NCBI GenBank assembly: GCA_946186205.1
Contig: CAMHMH010000002.1
Span: forward strand, 1 to 64,000
Reading direction: 5' to 3'
Source of the DNA: an uncultured Fretibacterium sp.
GTDB lineage: Bacteria > Synergistota > Synergistia > Synergistales > Aminobacteriaceae
DNA: 64,000 nucleotides
The notes below the pieces were generated by a model. The model did no database searches. It had not been told where the DNA came from and saw only the letters and a list, made by a program, of their open reading frames with translations. The position numbers and the translations under genes were made by a program. This document shows, piece by piece, positions 1-8,485 of the stretch; within the stretch, counting starts at the first letter, position 1, and each line of letters starts with the position of its first letter.

Positions 1-55
1 GGTTCGTGGTTCGTGGTTCGTGGTTCGTGGTTCGTGGTTCGTGGTTCGTGGTTCG
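1..55. repeat. Heptanucleotide tandem array (GGTTCGT)n
   Basis: Seven full copies of GGTTCGT and a six-base partial copy run from the first base of the window, so the array probably continues to the left. The unit has no visible coding use: all three forward frames read through it as the same repeating peptide, which is only a consequence of a unit length not divisible by three. Arrays like this can change copy number by slippage. A second heptamer array of different sequence lies at 10274-10298. Confidence 0.9.
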
Positions 56-121
56 ATTATGGCGGCCATTTTGGGATTTGTCAAGCTCCTTTCTCTGTAT
101 TTATGCGCGATTATATCACAG

Positions 122-160
122 AAAAAAATCCCCCCTGCAGAATTTATACAGGAGGGAAAA
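122..160 (-). terminator. Rho-independent terminator after the small secreted protein
   Basis: On the minus strand an 8-bp stem (CCCTCCTG pairing with CAGGGGGG, one U-G pair) encloses an 11-base loop and is followed by seven U. It lies 26 bases past the stop of the gene at 186-656, so it most likely ends that transcript. Confidence 0.8.
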
Positions 161-185
161 ATTTTGCGGCTTGCTCAGTACTCGT

Positions 186-656
186 TCATTTTCCGAGAGC
201 ATATTTTGCAATCTTGTACATCATTGAACCTTCAAGCGGCCTGAATCCCTTTCGATTCTGAGGGTCTCTGCTCTTGGGAGTGAAGAAGAGAATCTGTTTG
301 CCGGACCTGTCATAATGACGTTCGTATACCTCTTTGAACTGCTTGCCGTCCTCTGTGAACTCGTAGCGGTATTCTGTGAAGTGCAGCCCATTGGCTTTTT
401 CCTCGTCGACTTTGTATCTTGAGATCAGCGTGTTGATTATCTGCTGCCTGATTTTAGTGTTGGTGTAATACTTTCTTGCGACTGCGAAAGGGAGCCCCTT
501 TGAATCTTTGCCGTAATCCATAATGAACCATGCCATTTTGTCTTTATCCTCGCCGAGGTTGGCTACTTTTTTCAAGTCCGCTGCGTCAGACTGTGAACCT
601 GCCGGAAACACGAAAGTAGAACACACAATCATCATCATCAAAAATTTTTTGAGCAT
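186..656 (-). CDS. Small secreted protein of unknown function
   Basis: I do not recognise this 156-residue protein. The first ~25 residues form a Sec-type signal peptide: MLKK, a hydrophobic run and a small-residue stretch before SDAAD. The mature part is charged, rich in Lys, Tyr and Asp, and has no membrane segment, so it is probably periplasmic or exported. The start is well placed, with an AAAGGAG ribosome site 10 bases upstream. It has its own terminator downstream and a 57-base gap from cysE, so it is probably transcribed separately or from read-through of the cys operon. Nothing in the sequence ties it to cysteine metabolism. Confidence 0.75.
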   Translation of the reverse strand: MLKKFLMMMIVCSTFVFPAGSQSDAADLKKVANLGEDKDKMAWFIMDYGKDSKGLPFAVARKYYTNTKIRQQIINTLISRYKVDEEKANGLHFTEYRYEFTEDGKQFKEVYERHYDRSGKQILFFTPKSRDPQNRKGFRPLEGSMMYKIAKYALGK

Positions 657-713
657 AGATTTATGACTCCTTTCTGAGATTTCAGCCTCACAGCAAAATT
701 ATATCAGTCAGCG

Positions 714-1502
714 TTATCTCACTACAACCTGCCCGGCCTCAACCGAATGAGTCAGCCAGACATTTCCGCCGATCACGCAATTGTCCCCGATGACCGTATC
801 ACCTCCCAATATCGTAGCTCCCGCGTAAATCACAACATTATTGCCGATGTCGGGATGCCGCTTTATCCCTTTCACGAGAGTCCCGTCGGGGGCAACGTCA
901 AAACTTTTCGCGCCGATCGTAACATTCTGGTAGATTTTGACTCTCTTGCCGATTGTTGAAGTCTCGCCGATTACGACTCCTGTTCCGTGATCTATGAAGA
1001 AATATTCACCGATTGTCGCACCCGGGTGAATGTCGATTCCCGTGAGCCTGTGAGCATACTCGGTGATTATTCGCGGCACTAATGGCACTCCCATAACGTA
1101 AAGCTCGTGAGCTGTCCTGTATGCGCTTATCGCCGTGAATGCCGGGTAAGAAAGGATAATCTCATCGGGACTCTTTGCTGCCGGGTCGCCCTCATACGCC
1201 GCTGTAATGTCCGTGAGCAATAACCGCTTTATCTCCGGGAGCTTCATAATCAGCATGGCCGTGAATTTCTCACCGTCAGAGTCATTCATTAACCGTGAAA
1301 TTGATGACGCAAGACTCTTTGACGCAAGCCGCAAACTTTCAGCAATGGTTCTCTCTTTGTGGTTGACGTGTGAAGGGAACATTGCCGACTGTATATTAAT
1401 GAACGCGGACTCTATGCTCTCTTTTATCCCGTTGTATGTGATTGTGCCAGCGCGGGACGTGAGACTCTTTTCTGCTGACGCTAAAGCCTCGATGATGTTC
1501 AT
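714..1502 (-). CDS. cysE: Serine O-acetyltransferase
   Basis: Acetylates L-serine with acetyl-CoA to O-acetylserine, the first committed step of cysteine synthesis, in the cytoplasm. The 262 residues comprise an N-terminal helical domain and, from about residue 150, a left-handed beta-helix of hexapeptide repeats. The typical catalytic region is visible: GIDIHPGATIGEYFFIDHG with the His-Asp pair, then VVIGETSTIG and later GAKS and RHPDIGNN. Length fits the long EpsC-type family better than the short CysE. It starts 3 bases after the cysK stop and in the same frame, separated only by a TAG and a Phe codon. It is thus the second gene of a cysK-cysE operon, supplying the substrate of its neighbour. 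Confidence 0.95.
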   Translation of the reverse strand: MNIIEALASAEKSLTSRAGTITYNGIKESIESAFINIQSAMFPSHVNHKERTIAESLRLASKSLASSISRLMNDSDGEKFTAMLIMKLPEIKRLLLTDITAAYEGDPAAKSPDEIILSYPAFTAISAYRTAHELYVMGVPLVPRIITEYAHRLTGIDIHPGATIGEYFFIDHGTGVVIGETSTIGKRVKIYQNVTIGAKSFDVAPDGTLVKGIKRHPDIGNNVVIYAGATILGGDTVIGDNCVIGGNVWLTHSVEAGQVVVR

Positions 1503-1505
1503 GAA

Positions 1506-2438
1506 CTAGTCAGCAAATAATTCTGTCGATAAATATTTCTCGCCTGAGTCAGGAAGTATCACGGCAATATTTTTCCCGGCATTTTCTGAACGTTTTGCGA
1601 CTTCAATCGCGGCATGAAGAGCAGCCCCCGATGAGATTCCCGCGAGGAAGCCCTCAAATTTTCCCGTGAGTCTCGCGGCATTTATTGCGTCTGAGTCATC
1701 AACCGTAATAATCTCGTCATACAGTCTCGTGTTCAGGACTTCAGGAACGAACCCCGCGCCGATGCCCTGTATTTTGTGAGAGCCTTTGCGCCCTGACGAA
1801 AGAACAGGAGACCCGGACGGCTCAACAGCGATAATCTTTATGTCAGGCTTCATTGAGCGGAGATATTCGCCCGAGCCTGTGAGAGTCCCGCCTGTGCCGA
1901 CACCTGATATGAATATGTCGACATTGCCGTTTGTATCCTGCCAGATCTCCGGGCCTGTAGTGAGCCTGTGAATTTTCGGGTTTGACGGGTTCACGAACTG
2001 ACCTGCGATGAATGAGCCGGGAATCTCTGATGCGATCTCTGAGGCTTTCTTGATTGCTCCCATCATGCCTTCGCTGCCTTTCGTCAAAACTAACTCTGCT
2101 CCGTAAGCCTTCATGATCTTGCGGCGTTCGATGGACATTGTTTCGGGCATAACGATAATGACCCGGTAACCGCGAGTTGCTGCGACTGAAGCGAGTCCGA
2201 TGCCTGTATTGCCGCTCGTGGGTTCGATTATGACGCTTGAGGGATTGAGTCTGCCGTCTGATTCTGCGTCATCGAGGATTGATTTTGCGACTCTGTCTTT
2301 TACGCTTCCTGCGGGGTTGAAGTACTCAAGTTTTGCGAGGATTTTTGCGTGAAGCCCGAATTGATTCTGAATCCTCACAAGCTCAAGCAGCGGTGTGTGT
2401 CCGATAAGCTGATCGATAGAAGTATAGACTCCTGACAT
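1506..2438 (-). CDS. cysK: Cysteine synthase (O-acetylserine sulfhydrylase)
   Basis: PLP enzyme that joins O-acetylserine and sulfide to give cysteine and acetate. The 310 residues match the family length. Landmarks in order are the PLP lysine in NPAGSVKDR (about residue 47), the PTSGNTG substrate loop (about 74-80), the phosphate-binding GVGTGGT loop (about 182) and GISSGAA near the C-terminus. An AAAGGAG site precedes the ATG by 9 bases. It is first in an operon with cysE; together they make the two-step pathway from serine, and the proteins often form a complex. It ends in TAG. No T-box or other riboswitch was recognised in the upstream gap. Confidence 0.96.
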   Translation of the reverse strand: MSGVYTSIDQLIGHTPLLELVRIQNQFGLHAKILAKLEYFNPAGSVKDRVAKSILDDAESDGRLNPSSVIIEPTSGNTGIGLASVAATRGYRVIIVMPETMSIERRKIMKAYGAELVLTKGSEGMMGAIKKASEIASEIPGSFIAGQFVNPSNPKIHRLTTGPEIWQDTNGNVDIFISGVGTGGTLTGSGEYLRSMKPDIKIIAVEPSGSPVLSSGRKGSHKIQGIGAGFVPEVLNTRLYDEIITVDDSDAINAARLTGKFEGFLAGISSGAALHAAIEVAKRSENAGKNIAVILPDSGEKYLSTELFAD

Positions 2439-2735
2439 GATACACGACTCCTTTTGTGTTAATGTGATAATGAATTGCCCGGTTAATTCTCAGGCGTTAA
2501 TGAAAAATTTGTGTGTGAAAAATGGATTTCTTGCGCGAAGTTAGAATGTGAAGGGACGACAACAGCACACGGCCTCAAGAATGCTGATAATGATTCTACG
2601 GTTGCGCATACTGTTTCACCTCTTGGGAAATTTATTGCGGGTAATTATGCCACGAAAGAGAATCAGAATCAACGATAGAATTTCAGCCATTGGGATAAAT
2701 TATTGCGGGGAAATTATGAAGTAAGGCATAAAAAA

Positions 2736-2764
2736 CAAGGACAAGAAATTTTCTGTGCTATAAT
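2736..2764 (+). promoter_or_regulatory. Probable promoter of the glycine-zipper operon
   Basis: A perfect TATAAT at 2759-2764 is preceded by TGC, an extended -10 of the TGn type. The -35 side (about 2736-2741) is weak. It is followed by a leader of about 190 bases before the first start codon at 2963. The rest of the 2439-2962 gap holds the upstream region of cysK on the other strand and an imperfect direct repeat (ATTGCGGG-AAATTATG, near 2635 and 2701). I see no further gene in it. Confidence 0.55.
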
Positions 2765-2781
2765 TTGTTTCATCAATTTAT

Positions 2782-2880
2782 GTTTTCAGCACTCAATTAA
2801 TGTGAGCTGAAAATCAGCTTACCGTATCTTGTCCTGCGGTTATTATAGCATAGCGCAAGACGAGTGATTATTATTTGTGT
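2782..2880 (+). promoter_or_regulatory. Structured 5' leader
   Basis: The leader of the glycine-zipper operon contains a perfect 8-bp stem, TTTTCAGC (2782-2789) with GCTGAAAA (2807-2814). A weaker second pairing follows between CTTGTC and the CAAGACGAG region near 2862. It matches no riboswitch or attenuator that I recognise. It could control stability or translation of the small secreted proteins, but this is inference from the long untranslated length and the stems. Confidence 0.35.
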
Positions 2881-2962
2881 GCTTTCGTTTATGCGCCGGG
2901 TAGTTTCTTCGTGAAGTTGGAGCTGTTTGGCGCACCGTTTTGTCTCAAGAAAGGAGGAATTA

Positions 2963-3211
2963 ATGAGAAAGACTGCGTTTGTTGTTATGCTGCTGTTGTT
3001 GTTCGGAATGCTTCAGCCTTCGTTCGCCGGAATGATTCGGAGTAATGAGCGGGAAAATTACGGAGCATTATCGCTGGGATTTCGGGCAATACTCGGAGGC
3101 ATTGCGGGATTTTTAGCGGGCGGTGTTCCGGGTGGTTTAATGGGCGCGGGGTTTATGGTAGTTGTGAGTCCGGGATGTTTTCATGATCCTTTTAGCCCTA
3201 TTGTGTATTAA
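2963..3211 (+). CDS. Small secreted glycine-rich protein 1
   Basis: An 82-residue protein starting at the ATG that follows AAGGAGGAAT; an upstream in-frame ATG at 2927 has no ribosome site. Residues 1-23 form a signal peptide ending in FAG. The remainder has a hydrophobic GxxxG-type segment (AILGGIAGFLAGGVPGGLMGAG). It is first of three consecutive short secreted proteins of similar build (2963-3968), each with a ribosome site and small gaps, hence an operon. Such glycine-zipper segments insert into or pack against membranes. Possible roles are a pore-forming bacteriocin-like peptide or an envelope lipid-binding factor; the sequence does not choose. Confidence 0.65.
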   Translation: MRKTAFVVMLLLLFGMLQPSFAGMIRSNERENYGALSLGFRAILGGIAGFLAGGVPGGLMGAGFMVVVSPGCFHDPFSPIVY

Positions 3212-3229
3212 GTGAAAGGAGAAAATAGC

Positions 3230-3550
3230 GTGAAGAAAATTGCGGTTATGTTGGTTTTATCGCTGGTGCTTGTGTCGGTGTTGCAGGGTGTATCGTCTGC
3301 GAATCTAATTGCACCCGGTGCGATGAGTAGAACTGAAATATGGATACCACTTCCCGGTGGTGGACATCAGAAAACGACAGAGACAATTATAGATCCGTCA
3401 ATAAAGGGCGGAGTCTATGGAGCAGGAGCAGGAGCGGCAACGGGAGCAGTAATCGGGAGCTTTATTCCTGTTGTAGGGACGGCAGTAGGTGCAGGAATCG
3501 GAGCGATTGCAGGAGGTATAGCGGGCTGGATCTGGGGGCCTGCAGATTAA
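3230..3550 (+). CDS. Small secreted glycine-zipper protein 2
   Basis: A 106-residue protein. The GTG at 3230 is chosen because AAAGGAG lies 8 bases before it, whereas the in-frame GTG at 3212 has no ribosome site. The N-terminus is a signal peptide (KKIAVMLVLSLVLVSVLQG, then VSSA). A hydrophilic middle of ~35 residues is followed by a C-terminal glycine zipper of repeated GxxxG, including GAATGAVIGSFIPVVGTAVG. A closely similar zipper lies inside the dynamin-like protein at 32593-34242. There is no immunity-like partner or leader-peptide double glycine, so a class II bacteriocin is possible but unsupported. Confidence 0.65.
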   Translation: MKKIAVMLVLSLVLVSVLQGVSSANLIAPGAMSRTEIWIPLPGGGHQKTTETIIDPSIKGGVYGAGAGAATGAVIGSFIPVVGTAVGAGIGAIAGGIAGWIWGPAD

Positions 3551-3563
3551 GGAGGTAATAATC

Positions 3564-3968
3564 ATGTTGAAGAAGTCAAAAGTTATTGCGTTGCTGGTCG
3601 TTTGCGTCATGATGTTTGCGGTTGTTGAGCCTGCGTTGGCGTGGTGGGGTGAAGATACTGCTTACGGTGGTGCTGTGGGCGGAGCTACTGGCGGACTTTG
3701 CGGAGGACTCGTCTGGGCAGCTTGCGCGACGATTGCTGTTATCGCAAGTGGCGGACTTGCGGCTGTACCGCTTGCGGGGGCTGCGATTGGTGGAGCTGCC
3801 TTGACGGGGGCGACTATTGGCGGTGGTACAGGAGCTGTAGTAGGAGCGGGTATAGGAGCGGCGACTGACAAAAAAACCGTTGATGATGCCGCTAAATTGG
3901 TTTCAGTAGGGATTGAGCGTTCTGACATGAGCGGGAAATCTTTTGACTTAACGTTGTTGAACTCATAA
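3564..3968 (+). CDS. Small secreted glycine-zipper protein 3, with a 3' end overlapping an antisense relic
   Basis: A 134-residue protein 13 bases after the previous gene, with AAGGAGG upstream. It has a signal peptide ending ALA, a WWGED start to the mature chain, then about 75 residues of dense Gly/Ala zipper (GGATGGLCGG, GAAIGGAALTGATIGGGTGA). The last ~30 residues change character to hydrophilic. That stretch is encoded by DNA whose opposite strand reads as the first ~35 codons of an ADP-ribosylglycohydrolase. The tail was therefore probably acquired when a rearrangement joined this gene to the relic. The original C-terminus of the protein is unknown. Confidence 0.6.
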   Translation: MLKKSKVIALLVVCVMMFAVVEPALAWWGEDTAYGGAVGGATGGLCGGLVWAACATIAVIASGGLAAVPLAGAAIGGAALTGATIGGGTGAVVGAGIGAATDKKTVDDAAKLVSVGIERSDMSGKSFDLTLLNS

Positions 3969-4009
3969 ACGCTTCCGATAATGTCTCCGATTAATGCGCC
4001 GGGAATCAT
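3890..4009 (-). pseudogene. 5' fragment of an ADP-ribosylglycohydrolase gene
   Basis: Read on the minus strand, the ATG at 4009 opens MIPGALIGDIIGSVYEF, then NNVKSKDFPL and SERS. This is the characteristic N-terminus of DraG/ARH-type ADP-ribosylglycohydrolases, which remove ADP-ribose from proteins. Homology fades after ~35 codons, and the frame then reads as the complement of the glycine-zipper gene. The start lies 2 bases after the helicase stop, so the gene was once the next member of the helicase operon. Only the beginning survives; the metal-binding and catalytic Asp residues of the family are absent. Confidence in homology is good, while the exact junction (about 3865-3895) is a guess. 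Confidence 0.7.
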
Positions 4010-4011
4010 TA

Positions 4012-7000
4012 TTATTCACCTTCCTGTTGATTTATTCCGAGAAGTGTATCTACATTGCTGTCATGGCCTAGAAAATATTCTTCTATTATTTCCCAGCGTT
4101 CTTTGTCCGTGAAATTTTTGCTCATGAAATTCTGCATTATCTTCACTGCGCGTTTGTGTTTGGCTTCAATGTCAGAAAGCACAGCGTTCCTGTATGATGT
4201 GCTGGCTGCTATATCAAGGAGCTTGCTGGGATCAGTTACAGTGATGGATATTTGAAGGTTTCTGCCGCCTGTAATTTCGTATGATGCTAAACCGAAAAGC
4301 TGAAGTATTGATGCCATTAGCTGCTGAGGCGGTGATGATGTATCGCATTGGGATTCATAGCTTTTAGGGCGTGCGGGCATTGGCTGAGGCATTGGAAGAT
4401 AAACTGTATATTTCTCTGTGACTCTGTATTTGCTGTTAGGTTCTGCCATGCTGAAATAGCTCCGAAGTTTGCTGCCTATGCCGGCGTACTTGTCCCCGCG
4501 TATGCAGTATTTTTCCTCGAAATTGCCGCTGTCGGTGTCCGGCTTTATGCGCTCGATGAATTTCCATGACTCTGTAGGCTGCCTGTATGACGCTCCGAAG
4601 CTGAAATCTACATGATCATAGCAGAAAAGATCCAGTACCATCCTGATATATTCGCGCCTTCCCTCAAGCCTGTACCTTTTGCTGAAAATCCCGTAAAAAT
4701 CACTGAAGCTGAAATGTTTTCTGCCGAAATTCCTGAATAAGTCATTGAATGAATCCTGAATTGCTTCCGACACTTTTTTGAACAGGACGCTTACTTTATG
4801 CCAGCCCTTTTCGTATGTGATTGTCATTTTCATGTTGGGCACTATTCTGTAACATTCGCCCTGCCCTTTATCAGTTTCAGGGAATAATTCACCGCTGAGA
4901 AATTTGAACTTGAACTGCTGAAAGCTGAGGCCGATAAATTTATTCTCCCACAATTTTGCAAGGTCAATCTCAAAAACTTTTCCGTTCTTTATTATGCTTC
5001 CTCCGGCTGACTTGCGCGGATAACAGTCATTAACTTTCTTGCAGTAAGAGCCGTATTCATCAAGAAATTTCATCTCAATTTCGTGCGGCACTAAAATATA
5101 CTGCACAGAGAAAAGGCTTCTTGGTCTCACGCTTAACAACCTGAAATGAGATTTTGCGTTAAGGTCAGCACTTAGCATAAGAAGCCCGCTTTTTACGCTG
5201 TTTTCGAGCTGGTAATCACTGAAAAGGTAGCTGAAAGTTTCAGGAGAGAACAAAATATTTCTTCCTTCAGAGTGCGTGCAAATATCGTAGAGCTTTTTTG
5301 CCATTTCCTTAAGCTGGTAATGCTTCAGTCCCGAAAGCCCCCATAACATTTGTACATACTGCATATCGGAAATCATATAGTCAGCAACAGCGCAGCCCTC
5401 TTTGAGATTTCTCGCAGCCCTTCCTATTTCCTGAACGTAATCCGCAAGAGTTCCTGTAGGCGAAAAGTGATATACGTTCCTTATGTCCCCGATATTAACG
5501 CCCATTCCGAAAGCCTTTGTCGCAAGCATTACAGTAGAGCGCGAACACCTGAAATTTTCGTAGGCTGTATCTTTGTCCGTACCATTCATGCCGCCGTAAT
5601 ATGTTTCGGTCTTTGCTCCCTCTTCAAATTTCTGAAGCACTTCGTTAATCATTCCTATCTGACGGACAAACGGAAAATACATTATCGTTTTCTGTTTTTC
5701 CCTCACATACTTTACTGCGGCCGCAACAGCAAGAGTTGTCTTTGCTTCCTTTTTTGACCTTGATTTTTTCTCGTGATGCCTTATGTCAAACTTGATATTT
5801 CCGCGCCTGACATACCCGATGTATATATGCCCTGTGTAGCACGCAAGATGAAGGCTCTGCTGAAGATCCCCAACGACATCATCACGCCCGCCGTAAACAG
5901 CAGTGGCAGTAAGGCAAAGCACCGGGAATTTCTGAGGCTTTGAATCCGAGCGTGGGCTTTCTCTGCGAACATTCTCGATGTAATCTCCGAGAAACCAATA
6001 ATCAGCCCGGAAATCTCTTCCCCATGACGTTACAAGATGCGCTTCATCAATCACAACAAGCCCTATGTCCCTTCCTCCTGTGAGAGTTCGTATATCCCCT
6101 CCGAGAAGGAACTCAGGCGAAAGATAAACAACAGAGTAACGCCCGCTTATGATTCCGTTGAGCCTTGATTTTCGCTCCTCAGATGTTATTGACGCATTAA
6201 TATATGTAGCGTAGTCAATTCCGCGTTCATGAAGCTCATTCACCTAATCATACATAAGCGACACAAGAGGGCATATAATTATCGTGAGAAGCGGTTTCTC
6301 TTCTTCCTCATGAAGATATATCGCGGGTATCTGGAAAAATATTGATTTCCCTGAACCTGTAGGAGCTGTAACTATTATGTCTGAATAATTTTCACCTGAA
6401 GCGGCTTTCATGCTCTGCTCTATAACGTCAGATATTATTCTGCCCTGTGAGAGAGTCATTGTCCTGTTGTTTTCCGCAGGAGATTCATAAAACATAAGCT
6501 CCCTGAATGATGCTTCGCTGCCCCAGTATTTCTTGAGCATGTGAAGATATTGCTCCCCGCTGTCATTCTTTTTTGTGCAGTGTGAAGCCTTGAACTTTGT
6601 CCCGAAGAATCTGCCAAGCGTATTCATCTTTGTGATCTCAGCGTCAATAGAGTCATCGCCGTCGTCCTGAATGATGAAGCATGAATTTTTCAGTTCACCG
6701 TTCATGAGCTTTACTTTGATTTCCGAAAGAGGCAGAGAAGAAATTGTACCTTCATCATCTGAAGCAGAATCGATTCCGTCCGCTGGAAGAATGCCGGCCA
6801 TGTCCCAGAAAAATCCTGTCTCATTAATATTATGCTCTGTATGCCTGTCTATGAATGACACGAAAAGAATATTGCCATCAGTCCGACAGTCTGAATAATA
6901 ATCCAGTAGCTTCAAATCTGAATCATTAACAGCTTTTTTCCCGCTGTCATTTCTGAAAAGCTCTGAGATTTTTTCAGGGGACATGCTTTCAGGAAGAGGA

Positions 7001-7347
7001 TAATAATCACTGAACAGATCATTTTTGATTACGGTCATTGTTCCTTTGTAGACATTGAAATTTTTTAGCAACATGCTTAATGCTTGAAACTCTTCATAGA
7101 AACACCACGCCTGCCCCTTTGAAGTTATCAGGAACGGGAGAATTTCTGATCCGTCAAGTTTCAGCGCGTCAGGATATGAGCCGTCCCATTCTCCTGCGAG
7201 GTGAGGAATGTCCAGAGCCTTTAAGAAACTGACAGGGAAGCCCTGAAATATATACAGGTGATTATCATTTCCGCTTAAAACAGTATTGCGCTCTAAGAAT
7301 TTTTGAACGCATGAAGAGAAAATTTGAATGCTGTCAGACAATCGCAT
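4012..7347 (-). pseudogene. RecQ-like DEAH helicase interrupted by an in-frame amber codon
   Basis: One continuous frame of ~1111 codons is broken by a single TAG at 6244-6246. Upstream half: a ~320-residue unrecognised N-terminal region, then Walker A APTGSGKS (about 328-335) and PLVSLMYD. Downstream half: VNELHERGID continues directly, then the DEAH box in VVIDEAHLVTSWGRDF, motif III LTATA, and motifs V/VI GMGVNIG and QEIGRAAR. RecQ proteins read SLMxDQV at this place, so TAG most simply replaces CAG (Gln). The ~400-residue C-terminal part is unlike housekeeping RecQ. AGGAGG sits only 2 bases before the ATG but 8 before a TTG two codons on, so the true start may be 7341. Next to the ADP-ribosylglycohydrolase relic it looks like the remains of an accessory, possibly defence, operon. 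Sequencing error is the main alternative. Confidence 0.8.
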
Positions 7348-7532
7348 GTCCTCCTGAAATAATATTTTGGATTTGTATATAATATCACACAGAAAATTTT
7401 GTCTGCCCGTCTTAAAGAGATTTTTTCACAACCAGTAAAATTATGTTTGCAATATAAATTTCTTGTGAATAAAATTATCACGTTCAATCACAATTCATTC
7501 ACCAAAAATTTCATATGTCAGGAGCGTTAATT

Positions 7533-8411
7533 ATGCAGATTGATATTAACAGCAGACTTATCGCACTTATCGGCACGCCTCTGAGTCAGTCATTCGCCGC
7601 AAGAATGCAGAACTCAGCGTATCAGGCGGCAGGCTTCAACATGGTCTATTGCTACTGTGAGGCAGACAGCACCCACCTCAAGGAAATTATTGACGGCATA
7701 CGCTACATGCCCACGTTCTTGGGTTGCGCCGTAACAAAGCCCAACAAAGAAGCCGTTATGCAGTACCTTGATGACCTTGATCCCCTCTGCAAGAAAATCG
7801 GAAGCTCAAACACCGTCGTCAAAACTGAGGGCGGGAAACTCATCGGCTACAACACTGACGGCTACGGAGCACTGCGCGACATCAAAGAGCACGGCTGTGT
7901 CATCAAAGACAAAGTTATGTTCTCATTCGGCGCGGGCGGAACTGGCAGGAGCGTTTGCCTTGAGCTTGCCAACGAGGGAGCAAAGAAGATATACATCTCT
8001 TCACGCTCGGAGAAATGCGAGACACTCAGCGAGGAAATCAACAAGTTCTACCCCGGAGTCTGCGTACCTGTAAGAGCAGCTGACGAAGCCGGAATCAAGA
8101 AGGCACTCGATGAGACAGATATTATCCTTAACCTTTCGGGACTCGGCATGAAGGGCAAAGAGGAATATACATGCGTCGACAAAAAATTCCTCAAGCCGTC
8201 GCACATTTGCTTTGACGCGACATATAACCCCGCAACGACTCGTTTCCTCAAGGAAGCCGCTGAAGTCGGATGCACAACCATCAACGGACTCGGAATGTCA
8301 TTGTATCAGGGACTCCGTCAGATTCAGTTGTGGACGGGCGGTCAGGCTGTGCCTCTTGAAGTAATGCGCCAGACCCTTGAGACAATCATGAAGGAAAAAG
8401 AAGGAAAGTAA
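7533..8411 (+). CDS. Shikimate-dehydrogenase-like oxidoreductase
   Basis: A 292-residue NAD(P)-dependent enzyme of the AroE/YdiB fold. ATG 7533 is preferred over 7515 because CAGGAG precedes it by 9 bases. Conserved parts are the catalytic Lys in AVTKPNKE, SSNTVV, the catalytic Asp in YNTDGYGAL and the Rossmann loop FGAGGTGRS. Changes in the substrate pocket stand out. The usual HSxSPxxHN reads QSFAARMQN, with the second Ser lost, and GANVT reads GCAVT. This suggests a substrate other than shikimate, as in quinate or amino-shikimate dehydrogenase branches of the family. It is followed by a TIM-barrel protein, a lyase and a TRAP transporter, so it more likely serves catabolism than aromatic amino acid synthesis. 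Confidence 0.85.
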   Translation: MQIDINSRLIALIGTPLSQSFAARMQNSAYQAAGFNMVYCYCEADSTHLKEIIDGIRYMPTFLGCAVTKPNKEAVMQYLDDLDPLCKKIGSSNTVVKTEGGKLIGYNTDGYGALRDIKEHGCVIKDKVMFSFGAGGTGRSVCLELANEGAKKIYISSRSEKCETLSEEINKFYPGVCVPVRAADEAGIKKALDETDIILNLSGLGMKGKEEYTCVDKKFLKPSHICFDATYNPATTRFLKEAAEVGCTTINGLGMSLYQGLRQIQLWTGGQAVPLEVMRQTLETIMKEKEGK

Positions 8412-8425
8412 CAAGAGAATAACGC

Positions 8426-8457
8426 CGCCGCTATCACACGGGCGGTTTGTTTGTTCA
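8426..8457 (+). terminator. Weak terminator or attenuator between aroE-like gene and TIM-barrel gene
   Basis: A CCGCC/GGCGG stem with an 11-base loop is followed by TTTGTTTGTTC. The T tract is interrupted, so it may reduce rather than stop transcription into the downstream genes. Confidence 0.4.
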
Positions 8458-8485
8458 TTTCACGAAAGGAGAATGAGTTTCACAA

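Noticed and set aside
6-261. Three overlapping reading frames starting in the heptamer array
   Set aside because: They arise because a seven-base unit reads identically in all frames; none has a ribosome site or resembles a protein, and they run over the terminator at 122.
3230-3550. Class II bacteriocin call for glycine-zipper protein 2
   Set aside because: It has a Sec signal peptide rather than a double-glycine leader, and no immunity or dedicated export gene lies nearby.
3662-3889. Minus-strand Pro/Ala-rich extension of the ADP-ribosylglycohydrolase frame
   Set aside because: It is the complement of the Gly/Ala-rich zipper coding sequence, not a real domain; only the first ~35 codons match the enzyme.
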